48,749 nucleotides of DNA from Pseudofrankia coriaricola (GTDB lineage Bacteria; Actinomycetota; Actinomycetes; Frankiales; Frankiaceae), in assembly GCF_001854805.1 (NCBI RefSeq), contig NZ_MBLO01000043.1:1-48749 (forward strand). Direction: 5' to 3'. The translations under genes and the position numbers were made by a program. How positions within the stretch are numbered: position 1 is the first letter of the stretch; every line of letters begins with the position of its first letter. Positions 15,176-23,974 of the stretch are shown in pieces. The notes beneath the pieces were generated by a model. It saw only the letters and a program-made list of their open reading frames with translations. It did no database searches and was not told the DNA's origin.

Positions 15176-16429
15176 GTGACCCAGGCCCCCGGCGCCGCCA
15201 GTTCCAGCGAAGCGGACGAGTTGCGCGCGGCGATGACCGACAGGCTTATCGCCGACGGCTGGATCGGCGGGCCCGAGGTGGAGGCCGCGTTCCGGGCCGT
15301 CCCGCGGCACTTGTTCGTCCCGGATGGCACGCCACTGGACACGTCCTACGACGTCGGCCAGTCCGTGATCACGAAGGTGGGCGAGGACGGCGCGAGCATG
15401 TCGACGGTGTCGGCACCGTGGTTGCAGGCCCGGATGATCGCGCAGGCCGGTATCGCGCCGGGGATGCGGGTCATGGAGGTGGGCAGTGGGGGCTACAACG
15501 CGGCGCTGATCGCCGAGATCACCGGCGAGAAGGGCCTGGTGGTGACCGTGGACATCGACCCGGACGTGACCGCCCGGGCGACCGCTGGGCTGGACGCCGC
15601 CGGGTATGGCGGCCGGGTCGTCGTCGTCACCGCGGATGCGGAGCACGGCGTTCCGGAGCACGGGGATTATGACGCGGTTGTGGTCACGGTCGGCGCGTGG
15701 GACATCGCGCCAGCGTGGCTGGAGCAGCTGGCCCCCGACGGTGTGATCGTGGTCCCGCTGCGGATGAATACGTTCACCCGTTCCCTCGCGTTCCGCCGCG
15801 CAGGCGAGCACTGGACGAGCACGTCAGCGCAGCTCTGTGGGTTCGTGCCGATGCAGGGGTTGGGCGCGCGGATGGAGCGCCGGCTGCCGCTGCGTGACCC
15901 CGCGGGCGGACACGTGACGCTCCTGTTCGACGAGACCGAACTGGACGACCCAAGCCTGCTGGAGGGGGCGTTGGAGTCCGGGCCGGTCAAGGCGTGGTCT
16001 GGGCTCACGATCCCGGACCAGGTCGACTTCGCGGACCTTCACCTGTGGCTCGCCGGGTTCCTGCCGGGTTTCTGCCGGGTCGAGGCGGGGTCTGGCACGC
16101 CGATGGCGGCTGAGGGCGTGTGCAGAACGTGGTTCCCGTTCGGCGGCGTGATCGGCGACTCGTTCTGCGTGATGGAACTCCGCGCGACCGACACTCCCGG
16201 CGGGGAGTACGAGTTCGGCGCGCGAGGGTACGGGCCGCACGCCGTCGAGGCCGCTGAGGCGTTGGTCGCCCAGATCAAGGACTGGGACGCCCACGGCAGG
16301 GAGATTCCGGGCGACGGTTTTGCCTACTGGCCTGCCGGGATCACGATCCCTTTGCCCGGTGAGGCCCCCGTCTGTGTTTACCGGAAGGGCCATGGCACCG
16401 CCACCGTCACTTGGCCGCCGGCCGGCTAA
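15176..16429 (+). CDS. Protein-L-isoaspartate-methyltransferase-like enzyme, FxLD lanthipeptide type
   Basis: The 417-residue protein has an N-terminal PCMT-like SAM-binding domain: VPRHLFVPDG, then GMRVMEVGSGGYNAALIAEI (motif I, about 101-120), VTVDIDPDV (motif II) and DYDAVVVTVGAWDIAP. The C-terminal 200 residues form the extra domain seen in the methyltransferases specific to FxLD lanthipeptide systems. PIMT-like enzymes in lanthipeptide clusters methylate an Asp side chain of the modified peptide, which can then become aspartimide or isoaspartate. The precursor's adjacent Asp43-Asp44 are candidate targets (inference). The start is the GTG at 15176 after GGAGCGCGAC. It is followed by the precursor gene. 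Confidence 0.85.
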   Translation: MTQAPGAASSSEADELRAAMTDRLIADGWIGGPEVEAAFRAVPRHLFVPDGTPLDTSYDVGQSVITKVGEDGASMSTVSAPWLQARMIAQAGIAPGMRVMEVGSGGYNAALIAEITGEKGLVVTVDIDPDVTARATAGLDAAGYGGRVVVVTADAEHGVPEHGDYDAVVVTVGAWDIAPAWLEQLAPDGVIVVPLRMNTFTRSLAFRRAGEHWTSTSAQLCGFVPMQGLGARMERRLPLRDPAGGHVTLLFDETELDDPSLLEGALESGPVKAWSGLTIPDQVDFADLHLWLAGFLPGFCRVEAGSGTPMAAEGVCRTWFPFGGVIGDSFCVMELRATDTPGGEYEFGARGYGPHAVEAAEALVAQIKDWDAHGREIPGDGFAYWPAGITIPLPGEAPVCVYRKGHGTATVTWPPAG

Positions 16430-16521
16430 CGAGGGCAGGCTCGCACTGCTCGGCAACCCCTCGGTACATCTCTGTTCACGCGATCCGAGTAGTCCGCTTT
16501 GTTGATAAGGAGAGCCAGCAC

Positions 16522-16713
16522 ATGACGCCTTTCCCTTCCGTTCTCGCGCCCGCGCCGGTGTCTGGCGACACCGACCCGTTCGACGCGGACCTCGACCTGA
16601 GGGTGATTGAGGCGGCTGGCCCGCTGGTCATCACGATGTGCGCCACGGACGACAACTGCGGGTCGACCTGCCAGCCGAGTGCCTGCTCCAGCATCTCCGA
16701 CGACCCGTCCTGA
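16522..16713 (+). CDS. FxLD family lanthipeptide precursor
   Basis: The 63-residue peptide has a leader with TDPFDADLDLRVIEAAG (about 17-33) and a core beginning near VITMCATDDNCGSTC (36-50). The core has four Cys (40, 46, 50, 55) and Ser/Thr at 38, 42, 48, 49, 53, 56, 57, 59 and 63 available for dehydration and ring formation. The leader motif is a variant: F20 is followed by DAD before L24-D25, instead of the compact F-x-L-D. AAGGAGA (16508-16514) gives a strong ribosome-binding site seven bases before ATG 16522. The next gene is LanB, separated by a strong hairpin. Confidence 0.9.
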   Translation: MTPFPSVLAPAPVSGDTDPFDADLDLRVIEAAGPLVITMCATDDNCGSTCQPSACSSISDDPS

Positions 16714-16721
16714 CTCGATCT

Positions 16722-16755
16722 GGCCGCCGGCACCCCGCCTCGCATGCCGGCGGCC
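16722..16755 (+). terminator. Perfect 11-bp hairpin between precursor gene and lanB
   Basis: GGCCGCCGGCA (16722-16732) pairs exactly with TGCCGGCGGCC (16745-16755) around a 12-base loop. There is no T run, as is usual for actinomycetes. It starts nine bases after the precursor stop and ends 42 bases before the lanB start. Partial termination or mRNA protection here would keep precursor above enzyme, as known for other lanthipeptide operons. That role is an inference. Confidence 0.6.
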
Positions 16756-16797
16756 CCGCCCCGATCCCCTTTGTGTCGCCTGAGCAGGGAGTCCGCC

Positions 16798-19700
16798 ATG
16801 GCCGCGCGGTACCAGCATCACGGCGTGGTTCTGCTCCGGTCGACGACAGATCCCGGAGATCTCGACCTGCCGTCCGACCTGGACCTGGCCGATCCGGGAG
16901 CCGTCGAAGCCGAGGGCGGGGCCTGGCTCGCGAAGACCTGGTCGCGCGAGGACGTGCGCGACGCCGTGACCGCCGCGAGTCGAGACCTTGCCGCGCGGGT
17001 GCAGGACATCGTGTCCGGGTCCGGGCATCCCACCGCCCGTGACCTGCGGCGCGCGGTGCTGTCGCTCGCTTCCTACCTGCTGCGGTGGCAGCGGCGGGTC
17101 ACTCCGTTCGGCTTGTTCGCCGGAGTCGTCCCCGTCGCCGTTGGACCGGCCTCGGCGAGCGTCGGTCACGCGCATCGTGTGCTCGCTCGTCCGGATGCCG
17201 CGTGGATCGCGAGTCTGGCGCGGGAGCTCAGCCGCACCTCGGCCCTGTGGGAGCGCCTTACCGTCGTGGCGGACTCCACCGCGATCGTCCGGGACGGCCG
17301 GCTGACCCTGACGCTCCGCGCCGCTCCTGGCGCTCGGACACCGGGTCCGGCTCGGGAGGCGTCGATCCGCGCGACCGAGCCCGTGCGGTCCGCGATGGAG
17401 ATGGCCTCGTCACCGATCAGCGTCGCCGCGCTCGCCGACGCGCTCACGAACCGGTTCCCCGGGGCGGCGGCGGACCGAGGCCGCACGCTTCTCGGTGACC
17501 TCATCGACGGGGACTTCCTGATCACTGGCCTCCATCCGCCGATGACCGCCGACGACCCGTTGGAATACCTATGCGCCGGGCTGCGCGCGGCCGGCGCGGA
17601 CCAGGTGCCAGAGATCACCACCGTGCTCTGCGAGCTGGCTGACATCGCCTGCCTGATCGCCGCACACAACGACTGCAGCCGCCCGTCGGAGGCTGTGGCG
17701 TTGCGCGTAGCCGCCGGTGGGCGGATGGCTGCGCTGACGGCCGACGCCGACTACCCCCTGGCGTTGGACACGCGACTCGACGCGTGTGTCACGATCCCAG
17801 GCTCGGTGCTGGAGGAGGCCGCCGCCGCAGCCGACGTGCTTCTTCGCCTGACAACCCGCCCGTTCGGCGTGATGTCCTGGCTGGAATACCAGGCACGGTT
17901 CAAAGAACGGTACGGCCCTGGTGTACTCGTGCCGGTCCGGGACCTCGTCGCCGACTCCGGCCTCGGCTATCCCGACGGCTACCTCGGCGCGCCGACCGCG
18001 CGCCCGGTGTGGCGGACGTTGACGGAGCGCGACGCGGCGCTGCTGGCACTGATCCAGCGGGCCGCGCTCGACGGCACCGACGAGATCCGCCTGACCGGTG
18101 ACGACGTGCGCGCGCTCACGGTCGGCGATCCCGACGCGGTCGTACCACCGCCACGCGGCGAGATCGCCGTCGCCCTGCAGGCCCGATCCACCGCGGCGAT
18201 CAACGCCGGACAGTTCACCCTGCGGGTAACCGGGGTGGCTCGTGTCCCCGGCAGCATGGCCGGCCGGTTCAGCCATCTACTGACCGCCGCGGAACGGGCG
18301 GCACTCGCAGCGACCTTCCGAACTACGCGCCCTGGTGCGGAAACCCTCGACGTGCAGGTGTCGTTTCCGCCCCGTGTGCCGCGCACCGCACACATGACCC
18401 GGGTCGCACCGCTGCTGGACACCGTCGTCCCCATCGGCGAGCACCCCGCCGACACGAAGACGGCCATCGCCGTGGACGACCTGGCCGTGACCGCCGACGG
18501 AGCACAGCTATACCTCGTCCACGTACCTACGGGACAGCGCGTCGTGCCGCACATTCCACACGCGCTGGAGATGACGGCCTACACCCCGCCGCTCGCCCGC
18601 TTCCTCGCCGAGGTCGCGAACGCCCGGTGCGCCGAACTGCGCCCGTTCGACCTTGGCGCCGCCCGGGTCCTGCCCTACGTACCCCGCATCCGTTACCGCA
18701 GGACGATCCTCTTTCCGGCCCGCTGGAACCTTGAGGAAACCGCCCTCGCCGCCTGCCCTGGCGTCAACTTCGACGCGCGGTTGGCCGCCTGGCGGCACCA
18801 GTGGCGGGTTCCCGCCCGCATAGTGATCTGCGACGGCGAGCAGCGGCTCCCGCTGGACCTGGAACACCCACTCGACCGGCAACTCCTGCACACCTACCTC
18901 AGCCGGACCTCGCGCGCCGAGCTCCGCGAAGACAGCCCGACCGGGGCCAACGACTGGCTCGGCCGGCCCGCTGAGCTACTCATCCCGCTTACCCTCGCAA
19001 GCCCTCCACCACGTCCCCTTCCGGCTACGACTCCGCCAGGCGGCGTACATCGGCCAGGGACAGGCCTGATGGTGTGCGCCCGGATCATCGGCAACCCGGC
19101 ACGGTTCGATGATCTCATCGCCGTCCACCTCCCCCGGCTCGCTGGTTCTCTCCACCCAGTGGCCAAGCGCTGGTGGGTACGTCGCTACCGCGACATGATC
19201 CACCCGGAGATCCCGCAGCACATCTCCGTGCACCTACGACTCACCGATTCCGACGGCTTCGCCCCGCTCGCCGCCGACCTCGCCCGGTTCGCCGCCGACC
19301 TCGAGGCGCGTGGCATGCCCGCCACGTTGAGCTTCGTCCCGTACTACGACCAGCCCGGCCGGTATGGGACAGGCCGCGCGCTGGCCACCGCGGAGGGGGT
19401 ATGGGCGGCGGACACGGCCGCAGCGGTCGCCCAACTCGCCACGGCCGCCAGCGGTGTACCAGGCCAGGCGCTCGCCGCCGCGTCGATGGCTCGGATCGCC
19501 GCCGCGTTCGCCCCCGACCCCGCGACCGGACACCGGGCTCTGACCCGCTGCCTGGACCAGGGAAGTGGCCCGCTGGATCGGAACCTGCGCGATCTGGCCC
19601 GCGACCTCGCTGACCCGGTCAGCGGACCGCACGCACTGGCCACGCTGCCCGGCGGGGACGCGGTCGCGCAGACATGGACCAGCCGCGACACGGCACTCGC

Positions 19701-19872
19701 CGCCTACCACGAGCAACTGTCCACGCAGCGCGACCCAGGCACCGTCCTACGAACCCTGCTGCACGAGCACCACACGCGCGCCGTCGGAGTCGATCCCGCC
19801 TTCGAGAAGCAGACCGGACGACTTGCCCGCGCCGCCGCCCTGCGCCAGCTCGGCAAGGGAGGCCACCTGTGA
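16798..19872 (+). CDS. LanB class I lanthipeptide dehydratase (full length)
   Basis: The 1024-residue enzyme should dehydrate Ser and Thr of the precursor by glutamyl-tRNA-dependent glutamylation and elimination. The glutamylation domain (about 1-700) starts with HHGVVLLRST and contains RWQRRVTPFGLFAGVVPVAVG, the TPFGLF landmark of LanB enzymes. The elimination (SpaB_C, thiopeptide-type) domain occupies about 750-1015, with KRWWVRRYRDMIHPEIPQHIS-like sequence and ISVHLRLT. Length matches single-chain LanB proteins such as NisB. ATG 16798 follows AGGGAG at six bases. Earlier in-frame codons at 16744 are Arg/Pro-rich. The stop overlaps the LanC start (GTGA). Confidence 0.9.
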   Translation: MAARYQHHGVVLLRSTTDPGDLDLPSDLDLADPGAVEAEGGAWLAKTWSREDVRDAVTAASRDLAARVQDIVSGSGHPTARDLRRAVLSLASYLLRWQRRVTPFGLFAGVVPVAVGPASASVGHAHRVLARPDAAWIASLARELSRTSALWERLTVVADSTAIVRDGRLTLTLRAAPGARTPGPAREASIRATEPVRSAMEMASSPISVAALADALTNRFPGAAADRGRTLLGDLIDGDFLITGLHPPMTADDPLEYLCAGLRAAGADQVPEITTVLCELADIACLIAAHNDCSRPSEAVALRVAAGGRMAALTADADYPLALDTRLDACVTIPGSVLEEAAAAADVLLRLTTRPFGVMSWLEYQARFKERYGPGVLVPVRDLVADSGLGYPDGYLGAPTARPVWRTLTERDAALLALIQRAALDGTDEIRLTGDDVRALTVGDPDAVVPPPRGEIAVALQARSTAAINAGQFTLRVTGVARVPGSMAGRFSHLLTAAERAALAATFRTTRPGAETLDVQVSFPPRVPRTAHMTRVAPLLDTVVPIGEHPADTKTAIAVDDLAVTADGAQLYLVHVPTGQRVVPHIPHALEMTAYTPPLARFLAEVANARCAELRPFDLGAARVLPYVPRIRYRRTILFPARWNLEETALAACPGVNFDARLAAWRHQWRVPARIVICDGEQRLPLDLEHPLDRQLLHTYLSRTSRAELREDSPTGANDWLGRPAELLIPLTLASPPPRPLPATTPPGGVHRPGTGLMVCARIIGNPARFDDLIAVHLPRLAGSLHPVAKRWWVRRYRDMIHPEIPQHISVHLRLTDSDGFAPLAADLARFAADLEARGMPATLSFVPYYDQPGRYGTGRALATAEGVWAADTAAAVAQLATAASGVPGQALAAASMARIAAAFAPDPATGHRALTRCLDQGSGPLDRNLRDLARDLADPVSGPHALATLPGGDAVAQTWTSRDTALAAYHEQLSTQRDPGTVLRTLLHEHHTRAVGVDPAFEKQTGRLARAAALRQLGKGGHL

Positions 19873-21032
19873 CCACACCGACGATCAACGCCCGGCAGGC
19901 GGAAACCCAGTCACTCGCCCACGGCACGGCCGGCATCGCTCTGCTGCGCATCGAGCTCGCCCTCACAGGTGCCGGTACCTGGCAGGACGCGCACGAGGCC
20001 CTCGTTCTCGCCACGTCTGGACCGGTGGACGGCAGTCCGAGCGGGTGCCTCGTCCACGGTGCGCCGGCCCTGCGCTTCGTGCTGCATGCCGCCGCTGCGG
20101 ACGGGCAACCCCGCTACCAGTACGCCGCTCGCACGCTCGGCCGCCACCTACACCGCATCACGCGTCGACGGCTCGACGCCGCCAGGGCCCGCATCGCGCG
20201 CGAAGCACCCGGCACGTTCGACGAATACGACCTCTTCTACGGGCTCACCGGACTTGGACTCGTCCTGCTGCGCACCGCCCCGGCCAGCGACACCCTCGCC
20301 GACGTCCTCACCTACCTCACGCGACTCGCGACCCGACCCCTCACTCTCGACGGGCTCCAGGCCCCGGGCTGGTGGGCCGCCCGCGACCCCGACCCGCTGT
20401 CCCCCACTCCGGACGGCCACGCGAACCTGGGCATGGCGCACGGCGTCGCCGGCATCCTCGCGGTGCTCGCGCTCGCCACCCGGGGCGGTCACACCGTTGA
20501 CGGCCAACACGACGCGATCCACGTTCTGTCCGCCTGGTTCGACCAGTGGCGCCAGGACTCGGACGAGGGACCATGGTGGCCGCAGTGGATCACCCGCCAA
20601 GATCTGCGCACCGGGCGTCCTTCCCAGCCAGGTCCGGGAAGATCATCCTGGTGCTACGGAACGCCCGGTATCGCCCGTGCCCTCCAACTCGCCGCCCTCG
20701 CAATCGGGGATCCCGCCCGCCAAACGGCCGCCGAGCACACCTTCGCCGCCTGTCTGGCCAGCCCCCAACTCGCCAGACTTTCTGACGCGGGCCTGTGCCA
20801 CGGCCTCGCCGGCGTCTACCAGACAGCGACCCGCGCCGCCGCCGACGCGATCACCCCCGGCATCGGCGCCCACCTACCCGAGCTTTCCGCCCTCCTCGCG
20901 GCACGAGCGAGCACCACCGACGGGTCCACCACGCTGCTCACCGGCGACACAGGCATCCGACTCGTACTTGAGACGGCGCGTCGGAAAGGCGCACCTCTAT
21001 CCGGATGGGACTCATGCCTGCTGCTCTGCTGA
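19869..21032 (+). CDS. LanC-like lanthipeptide cyclase
   Basis: The 387-residue protein is a LanC-type alpha/alpha toroid that adds Cys thiols to dehydroamino acids. The expected landmarks are present: GMAHGVAG (about residue 190, catalytic His), WCYGTPG (zinc Cys, about 261) and LCHGLAG (zinc Cys and His, about 309-310). An N-terminal SLAHGTAGIALL repeat and an FYGLTGLG repeat show the toroid periodicity. The start GTG 19869 overlaps the LanB stop by four bases. A frame reaching 19674 overlaps LanB and is not used. Length and motifs are normal, so it should be active. Confidence 0.9.
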   Translation: MTTPTINARQAETQSLAHGTAGIALLRIELALTGAGTWQDAHEALVLATSGPVDGSPSGCLVHGAPALRFVLHAAAADGQPRYQYAARTLGRHLHRITRRRLDAARARIAREAPGTFDEYDLFYGLTGLGLVLLRTAPASDTLADVLTYLTRLATRPLTLDGLQAPGWWAARDPDPLSPTPDGHANLGMAHGVAGILAVLALATRGGHTVDGQHDAIHVLSAWFDQWRQDSDEGPWWPQWITRQDLRTGRPSQPGPGRSSWCYGTPGIARALQLAALAIGDPARQTAAEHTFAACLASPQLARLSDAGLCHGLAGVYQTATRAAADAITPGIGAHLPELSALLAARASTTDGSTTLLTGDTGIRLVLETARRKGAPLSGWDSCLLLC

Positions 21033-21979
21033 CCCCGCCGGCCGCCGAACGGGTCGCCAACGCCGTCCGTGCCGTTCTCGCCGGGCGCGACACCGCTGCC
21101 ACCGCGGCCGAGGCGGGCCTGGAACCGGCCGACCTCGCGGACGCGACCGACGCCTACCACCTGGCCGGGATCGCCGCGCTCGAACGACGCGCCGCCGCAC
21201 CATGGCAGCAGGTCAACGTCTACCCCGCCGGCCATGACCCGGCCGACCGTACCCTGGCGACCTTCGTCGGTCCACGGCTCGACATGCTCGTGGCGGGCGG
21301 CGCCGCATCCGGCTGGTGGCACATGAACAAGCCTCCCGGCTGGCGAATACGCCTCCTCGACGCCGACATGGACACGGTGCGCCAGCTACTCGACGACCTG
21401 GCCGCCGCTGGAGTCATTGCGGCGTGGAGCCCCGCCATCTACGAACCGGAAACAGCGGCGTTCGGCGGGGACACCGGTATCGGTATCGCCCACGCGCTGT
21501 TCTGCGCCGACTCCGCCGGAGTCCTCGACCACCTCCGCCGCGGAAACGCGCTACTGGGCAGCCGCGAGCTGTCCATTCTGCTGATCAGCGCCATGTGCGC
21601 CGCCGCTGGACTGGACTGGTATGAGCGGGGCGACATCTTTGCTCGTGTGGCCGCGATGCGCCCAAACCCGCCGACCACGGCCAACGTGAGAACCGCACTC
21701 GCCGCCCAGCTCCGCGTCCTGCTCGCCACGCCCACCCAACCGGAATCCCCACTGTTCACCGCCAGCGGGCCGGCCGCGCTCGCCGCCCCGTGGCGTGACG
21801 CCTTCGAGGAGGCAGGACGACGCCTCTGCGTGGCGGCCACCGCTGGCGCCCTGAGCCGGGGGCTACGCGCCGTCCTTGCCCACATGGTGATCTTCCACTG
21901 GAACAGGTTCGGCTTCTCCGCCTCCACACAGGCTGTCCTCGCGCGCACGGCGATCAGCGCATGCCTTCCCGAGGACTGA
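21014..21979 (+). CDS. Thiopeptide-type bacteriocin biosynthesis domain protein (SpaB_C-like)
   Basis: The 321-residue protein has the features of the thiopeptide-type elimination-domain family: PWQQVNVYPAGHDPADRTLA near residue 60, WWHMNKPPGWRIRLL, WSPAIYEPETAAFGGDTGIGIAHALFCADS, and a C-terminal helical part ending VIFHWNRFGFSASTQAVL. The W-x-x-x-Y-E-P-E-...-F-GG segment is characteristic. LanB in this locus already carries such a domain, so this is a second copy as a free-standing protein. It may act on the leader or a further step. ATG 21014 is preferred over ATG 21005 because GGATGGGA lies just upstream. It overlaps the LanC gene. Confidence 0.82.
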   Translation: MPAALLTPPAAERVANAVRAVLAGRDTAATAAEAGLEPADLADATDAYHLAGIAALERRAAAPWQQVNVYPAGHDPADRTLATFVGPRLDMLVAGGAASGWWHMNKPPGWRIRLLDADMDTVRQLLDDLAAAGVIAAWSPAIYEPETAAFGGDTGIGIAHALFCADSAGVLDHLRRGNALLGSRELSILLISAMCAAAGLDWYERGDIFARVAAMRPNPPTTANVRTALAAQLRVLLATPTQPESPLFTASGPAALAAPWRDAFEEAGRRLCVAATAGALSRGLRAVLAHMVIFHWNRFGFSASTQAVLARTAISACLPED

Positions 21980-21982
21980 CCC

Positions 21983-23107
21983 ATGAACGACGCCACCCTG
22001 AGCACCGCGCTGCGGTGGTTCCCCCTGATCGGCTGGGCCCGTCTCCCTTGTCCGCCGCTCCCCGTCCGGCTCGCGGAGATCGACGACATCGTCCGCAACG
22101 CCCGCGGTGCAGGCGAGGACGCCCTCACCGCAGCGTCGCAAGCACTGAACCTGGCCGCGCTCGTGGCGAGCGACTGCGGCCTGCCCGACCTGGCCTATGC
22201 CCTGTGCTGGCGGCACATCGACGCCTACCGCCATGCCCCCCGCCCGCTCACGGTGCCACTCGCCAAACGGATGCTCGGCCCGGCCCTCAACCTGATTCGG
22301 CTTCGCCTACGCGCCGGGCAGCCGGACGACGCTCTCCGTCTCCTCGACCTCATCCTTCGCGCGGCTACCACCGGCGCCGATATCTCCCTCGATGGCCGGG
22401 CACTCCCCCTTGCCGGCCTGATCGGCACACACGACGAGCACCGTGAACTCCGCCAGTCCGTCTGGCGTCAGTGCCTGACTGACGGCATCCGCGCACACGC
22501 GATGGCCGGCCGATGGGACCAGGCGGCGGAATTCGCCCTACACCACCGCGGCGTCGCTGGCCACCTCCTGGAAGGTCGCCAGGCCATGATCATCGCAGCC
22601 CTTCTCGCTGGAGACAGCGACGCCGCCCGGGAGTTGCTCACCGCCTCCACGATCACCGAGCGGTGGGAACGACACGTGGCCGCCTGCCTCACCGTCATGT
22701 GCGCCGCCCCTTCCGACGCCGCCGCGGCCATCGACGCAATGATCGTGCACTTCCTCGACGACAACGTGACGCCCGACCACATCGTCTTCCGCGTCCGGCT
22801 TGGCCTTACCGTCGCAACGCTCGCCGCCTGCACCAGCCCGGATGGCGCCAGCGCCGTAATAACCCGAATCAGCGACGACATTCTTGCCACCGGTGATGGG
22901 CACGCCGCCCACGACATCCTCACGACCCCAATGCCCGCTCTGGCCCTCGCCCCGAGGTGCCGGGAGAGCCTCGCCGAACTGGTCTCCGCAGCCGGGCTCC
23001 GGCGTGGGGCGTTGCCGCCGGAGCTATCCGGCTCCCTCGACGCATCGGTCAGCGCGGCCCTCGCACTCACCGACTCCCACCTGCGCGTCCCGCGAACTAC
23101 CGCATGA
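21983..23107 (+). CDS. Helical-repeat hypothetical protein of the lanthipeptide operon
   Basis: The 374-residue protein is almost all alpha helix, with repeated pairs such as AASQALNLAALVASDCGLPDLAYAL and AMAGRWDQAAEFALHHRG, suggesting TPR-like hairpins. No catalytic motif or membrane segment is visible. It begins four bases after the thiopeptide-type gene, with GAGG eight bases before ATG 21983, so it belongs to the operon. Helical-repeat proteins of this type occur beside FxLD systems, and a scaffolding role is a guess. It is the last gene of the lanthipeptide locus. No transporter or leader peptidase follows. Confidence 0.65.
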   Translation: MNDATLSTALRWFPLIGWARLPCPPLPVRLAEIDDIVRNARGAGEDALTAASQALNLAALVASDCGLPDLAYALCWRHIDAYRHAPRPLTVPLAKRMLGPALNLIRLRLRAGQPDDALRLLDLILRAATTGADISLDGRALPLAGLIGTHDEHRELRQSVWRQCLTDGIRAHAMAGRWDQAAEFALHHRGVAGHLLEGRQAMIIAALLAGDSDAARELLTASTITERWERHVAACLTVMCAAPSDAAAAIDAMIVHFLDDNVTPDHIVFRVRLGLTVATLAACTSPDGASAVITRISDDILATGDGHAAHDILTTPMPALALAPRCRESLAELVSAAGLRRGALPPELSGSLDASVSAALALTDSHLRVPRTTA

Positions 23108-23409
23108 CGGCGGACCCGCGCCAGGACTCGCACGGCACGGGTCGATTCGCTCGCGGAGCACGACAACGCCGGGCAGGGCCGTGGGATCGGGCCTAGTCGC
23201 GTTTCTCGCTGTAGGCGACGCGCTGTTCCATGTCTCGAAGGCGCAGGCCGGCGCTGCGGGCCGGCTTCTGTCCCGGCTGGGAACCGGCGACCCACTGGGA
23301 CCTCGCCCCTGACCTGGCCGCCGCGCTGCAGGACGATCTGCAGCCGGGTGTTGACCGTGTCGCAAGGGTCTTGGCGTGATTGTCAGACCTGTGCGGCAGA
23401 CTATCGCCC
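23108..23409. other. 302-bp stretch without an intact gene
   Basis: Both strands have short frames without a start. One plus-strand frame ends ATHWDLAPDLAAALQDDLQ... at 23379 and looks like a 3' gene fragment, but I cannot assign it. The region separates the lanthipeptide operon from the defence genes and looks like decayed sequence. Confidence 0.4.
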
Positions 23410-23601
23410 GTGGGGATCACGATTCGCGGGTTGCCGGGGGATCCTCGTGCCGCCTCGCTGGACGAGCGAGACAAGGGTGACAAGTTCGAGCGGCTGATCA
23501 AGACGTACCTGGCGGCCGACCCGGGATGGACCGAGAGGTTCTCCGAGGTCTGGCAGTGGACGGCCTGGCCTGGCCGTGGCGGGGCGGGGCGGGCGACTTC
23601 G

Positions 23602-23609
23602 GGATCAAC
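23602..23609. repeat. 8-bp target-site duplication, left copy
   Basis: GGATCAAC at 23602-23609 is repeated exactly at 23967-23974, flanking the 357-bp element. Confidence 0.8.
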
Positions 23610-23966
23610 TGGCTATGAGCGTTTCCTCTGGCCCCACCTTCCGACGAGACGCGGCCCCACCCTTCTTGATCGGAGAATGACGTCCGACGACTTCTGGCTC
23701 CACCTGTGCCGTGCCACGGCTGGGGCAGAGATCCCCGTCCTCCTCGTAGCTGCCGATCCGGTCCTCGGCGAAGCCGCAGGTCCAGGTGGAGCGCCCGCAG
23801 CGAAGCGAGGACGAACGACCTGGACCTGCGGCGAGCGAGCACCACAATCGCCGGCGAGGAGGGCTCCGGGTGGGGCCAGATCTCGTCGGAGATCAAGCCT
23901 CCCGAAGATCGCCAAGTGGGTCCGGATCTCGTCGGATAGTGGGGCCAAAACTCGCTACCGGAGCCA
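23610..23966. mobile_element. 357-bp non-autonomous IS-like element (IS21-type end organisation)
   Basis: The element starts TGGCT and ends AGCCA (5'-TG...CA-3'). Each end carries the same ordered blocks, inverted relative to each other: TGGCT, about 14 bases, TGGCCCCAC, two bases, TCCGACGAGA, two bases, CGG(C/A)CCCAC, then about 20 bases and another TCCGACGA...TCTGG(C/T)(C/T)CCAC. Paired repeated blocks at each end are typical of IS21-family elements. No transposase frame lies between. An internal 15-bp perfect inverted repeat occurs at 23773-23787/23818-23832. The 8-bp target duplication outside both ends shows genuine transposition. The parent element is not in the window. Confidence 0.8.
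23773..23832. repeat. Internal 15-bp inverted repeat of the non-autonomous element
   Basis: GCCGCAGGTCCAGGT (23773-23787) is exactly complementary to 23818-23832, with a 30-base loop. It could act as a bidirectional terminator or be a remnant of the parent element. Confidence 0.6.
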
Positions 23967-23974
23967 GGATCAAC
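23967..23974. repeat. 8-bp target-site duplication, right copy
   Basis: GGATCAAC, identical to 23602-23609. Removing one copy and the element restores an in-frame D-F-G-I-N-L-V-A-A sequence. Confidence 0.8.
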
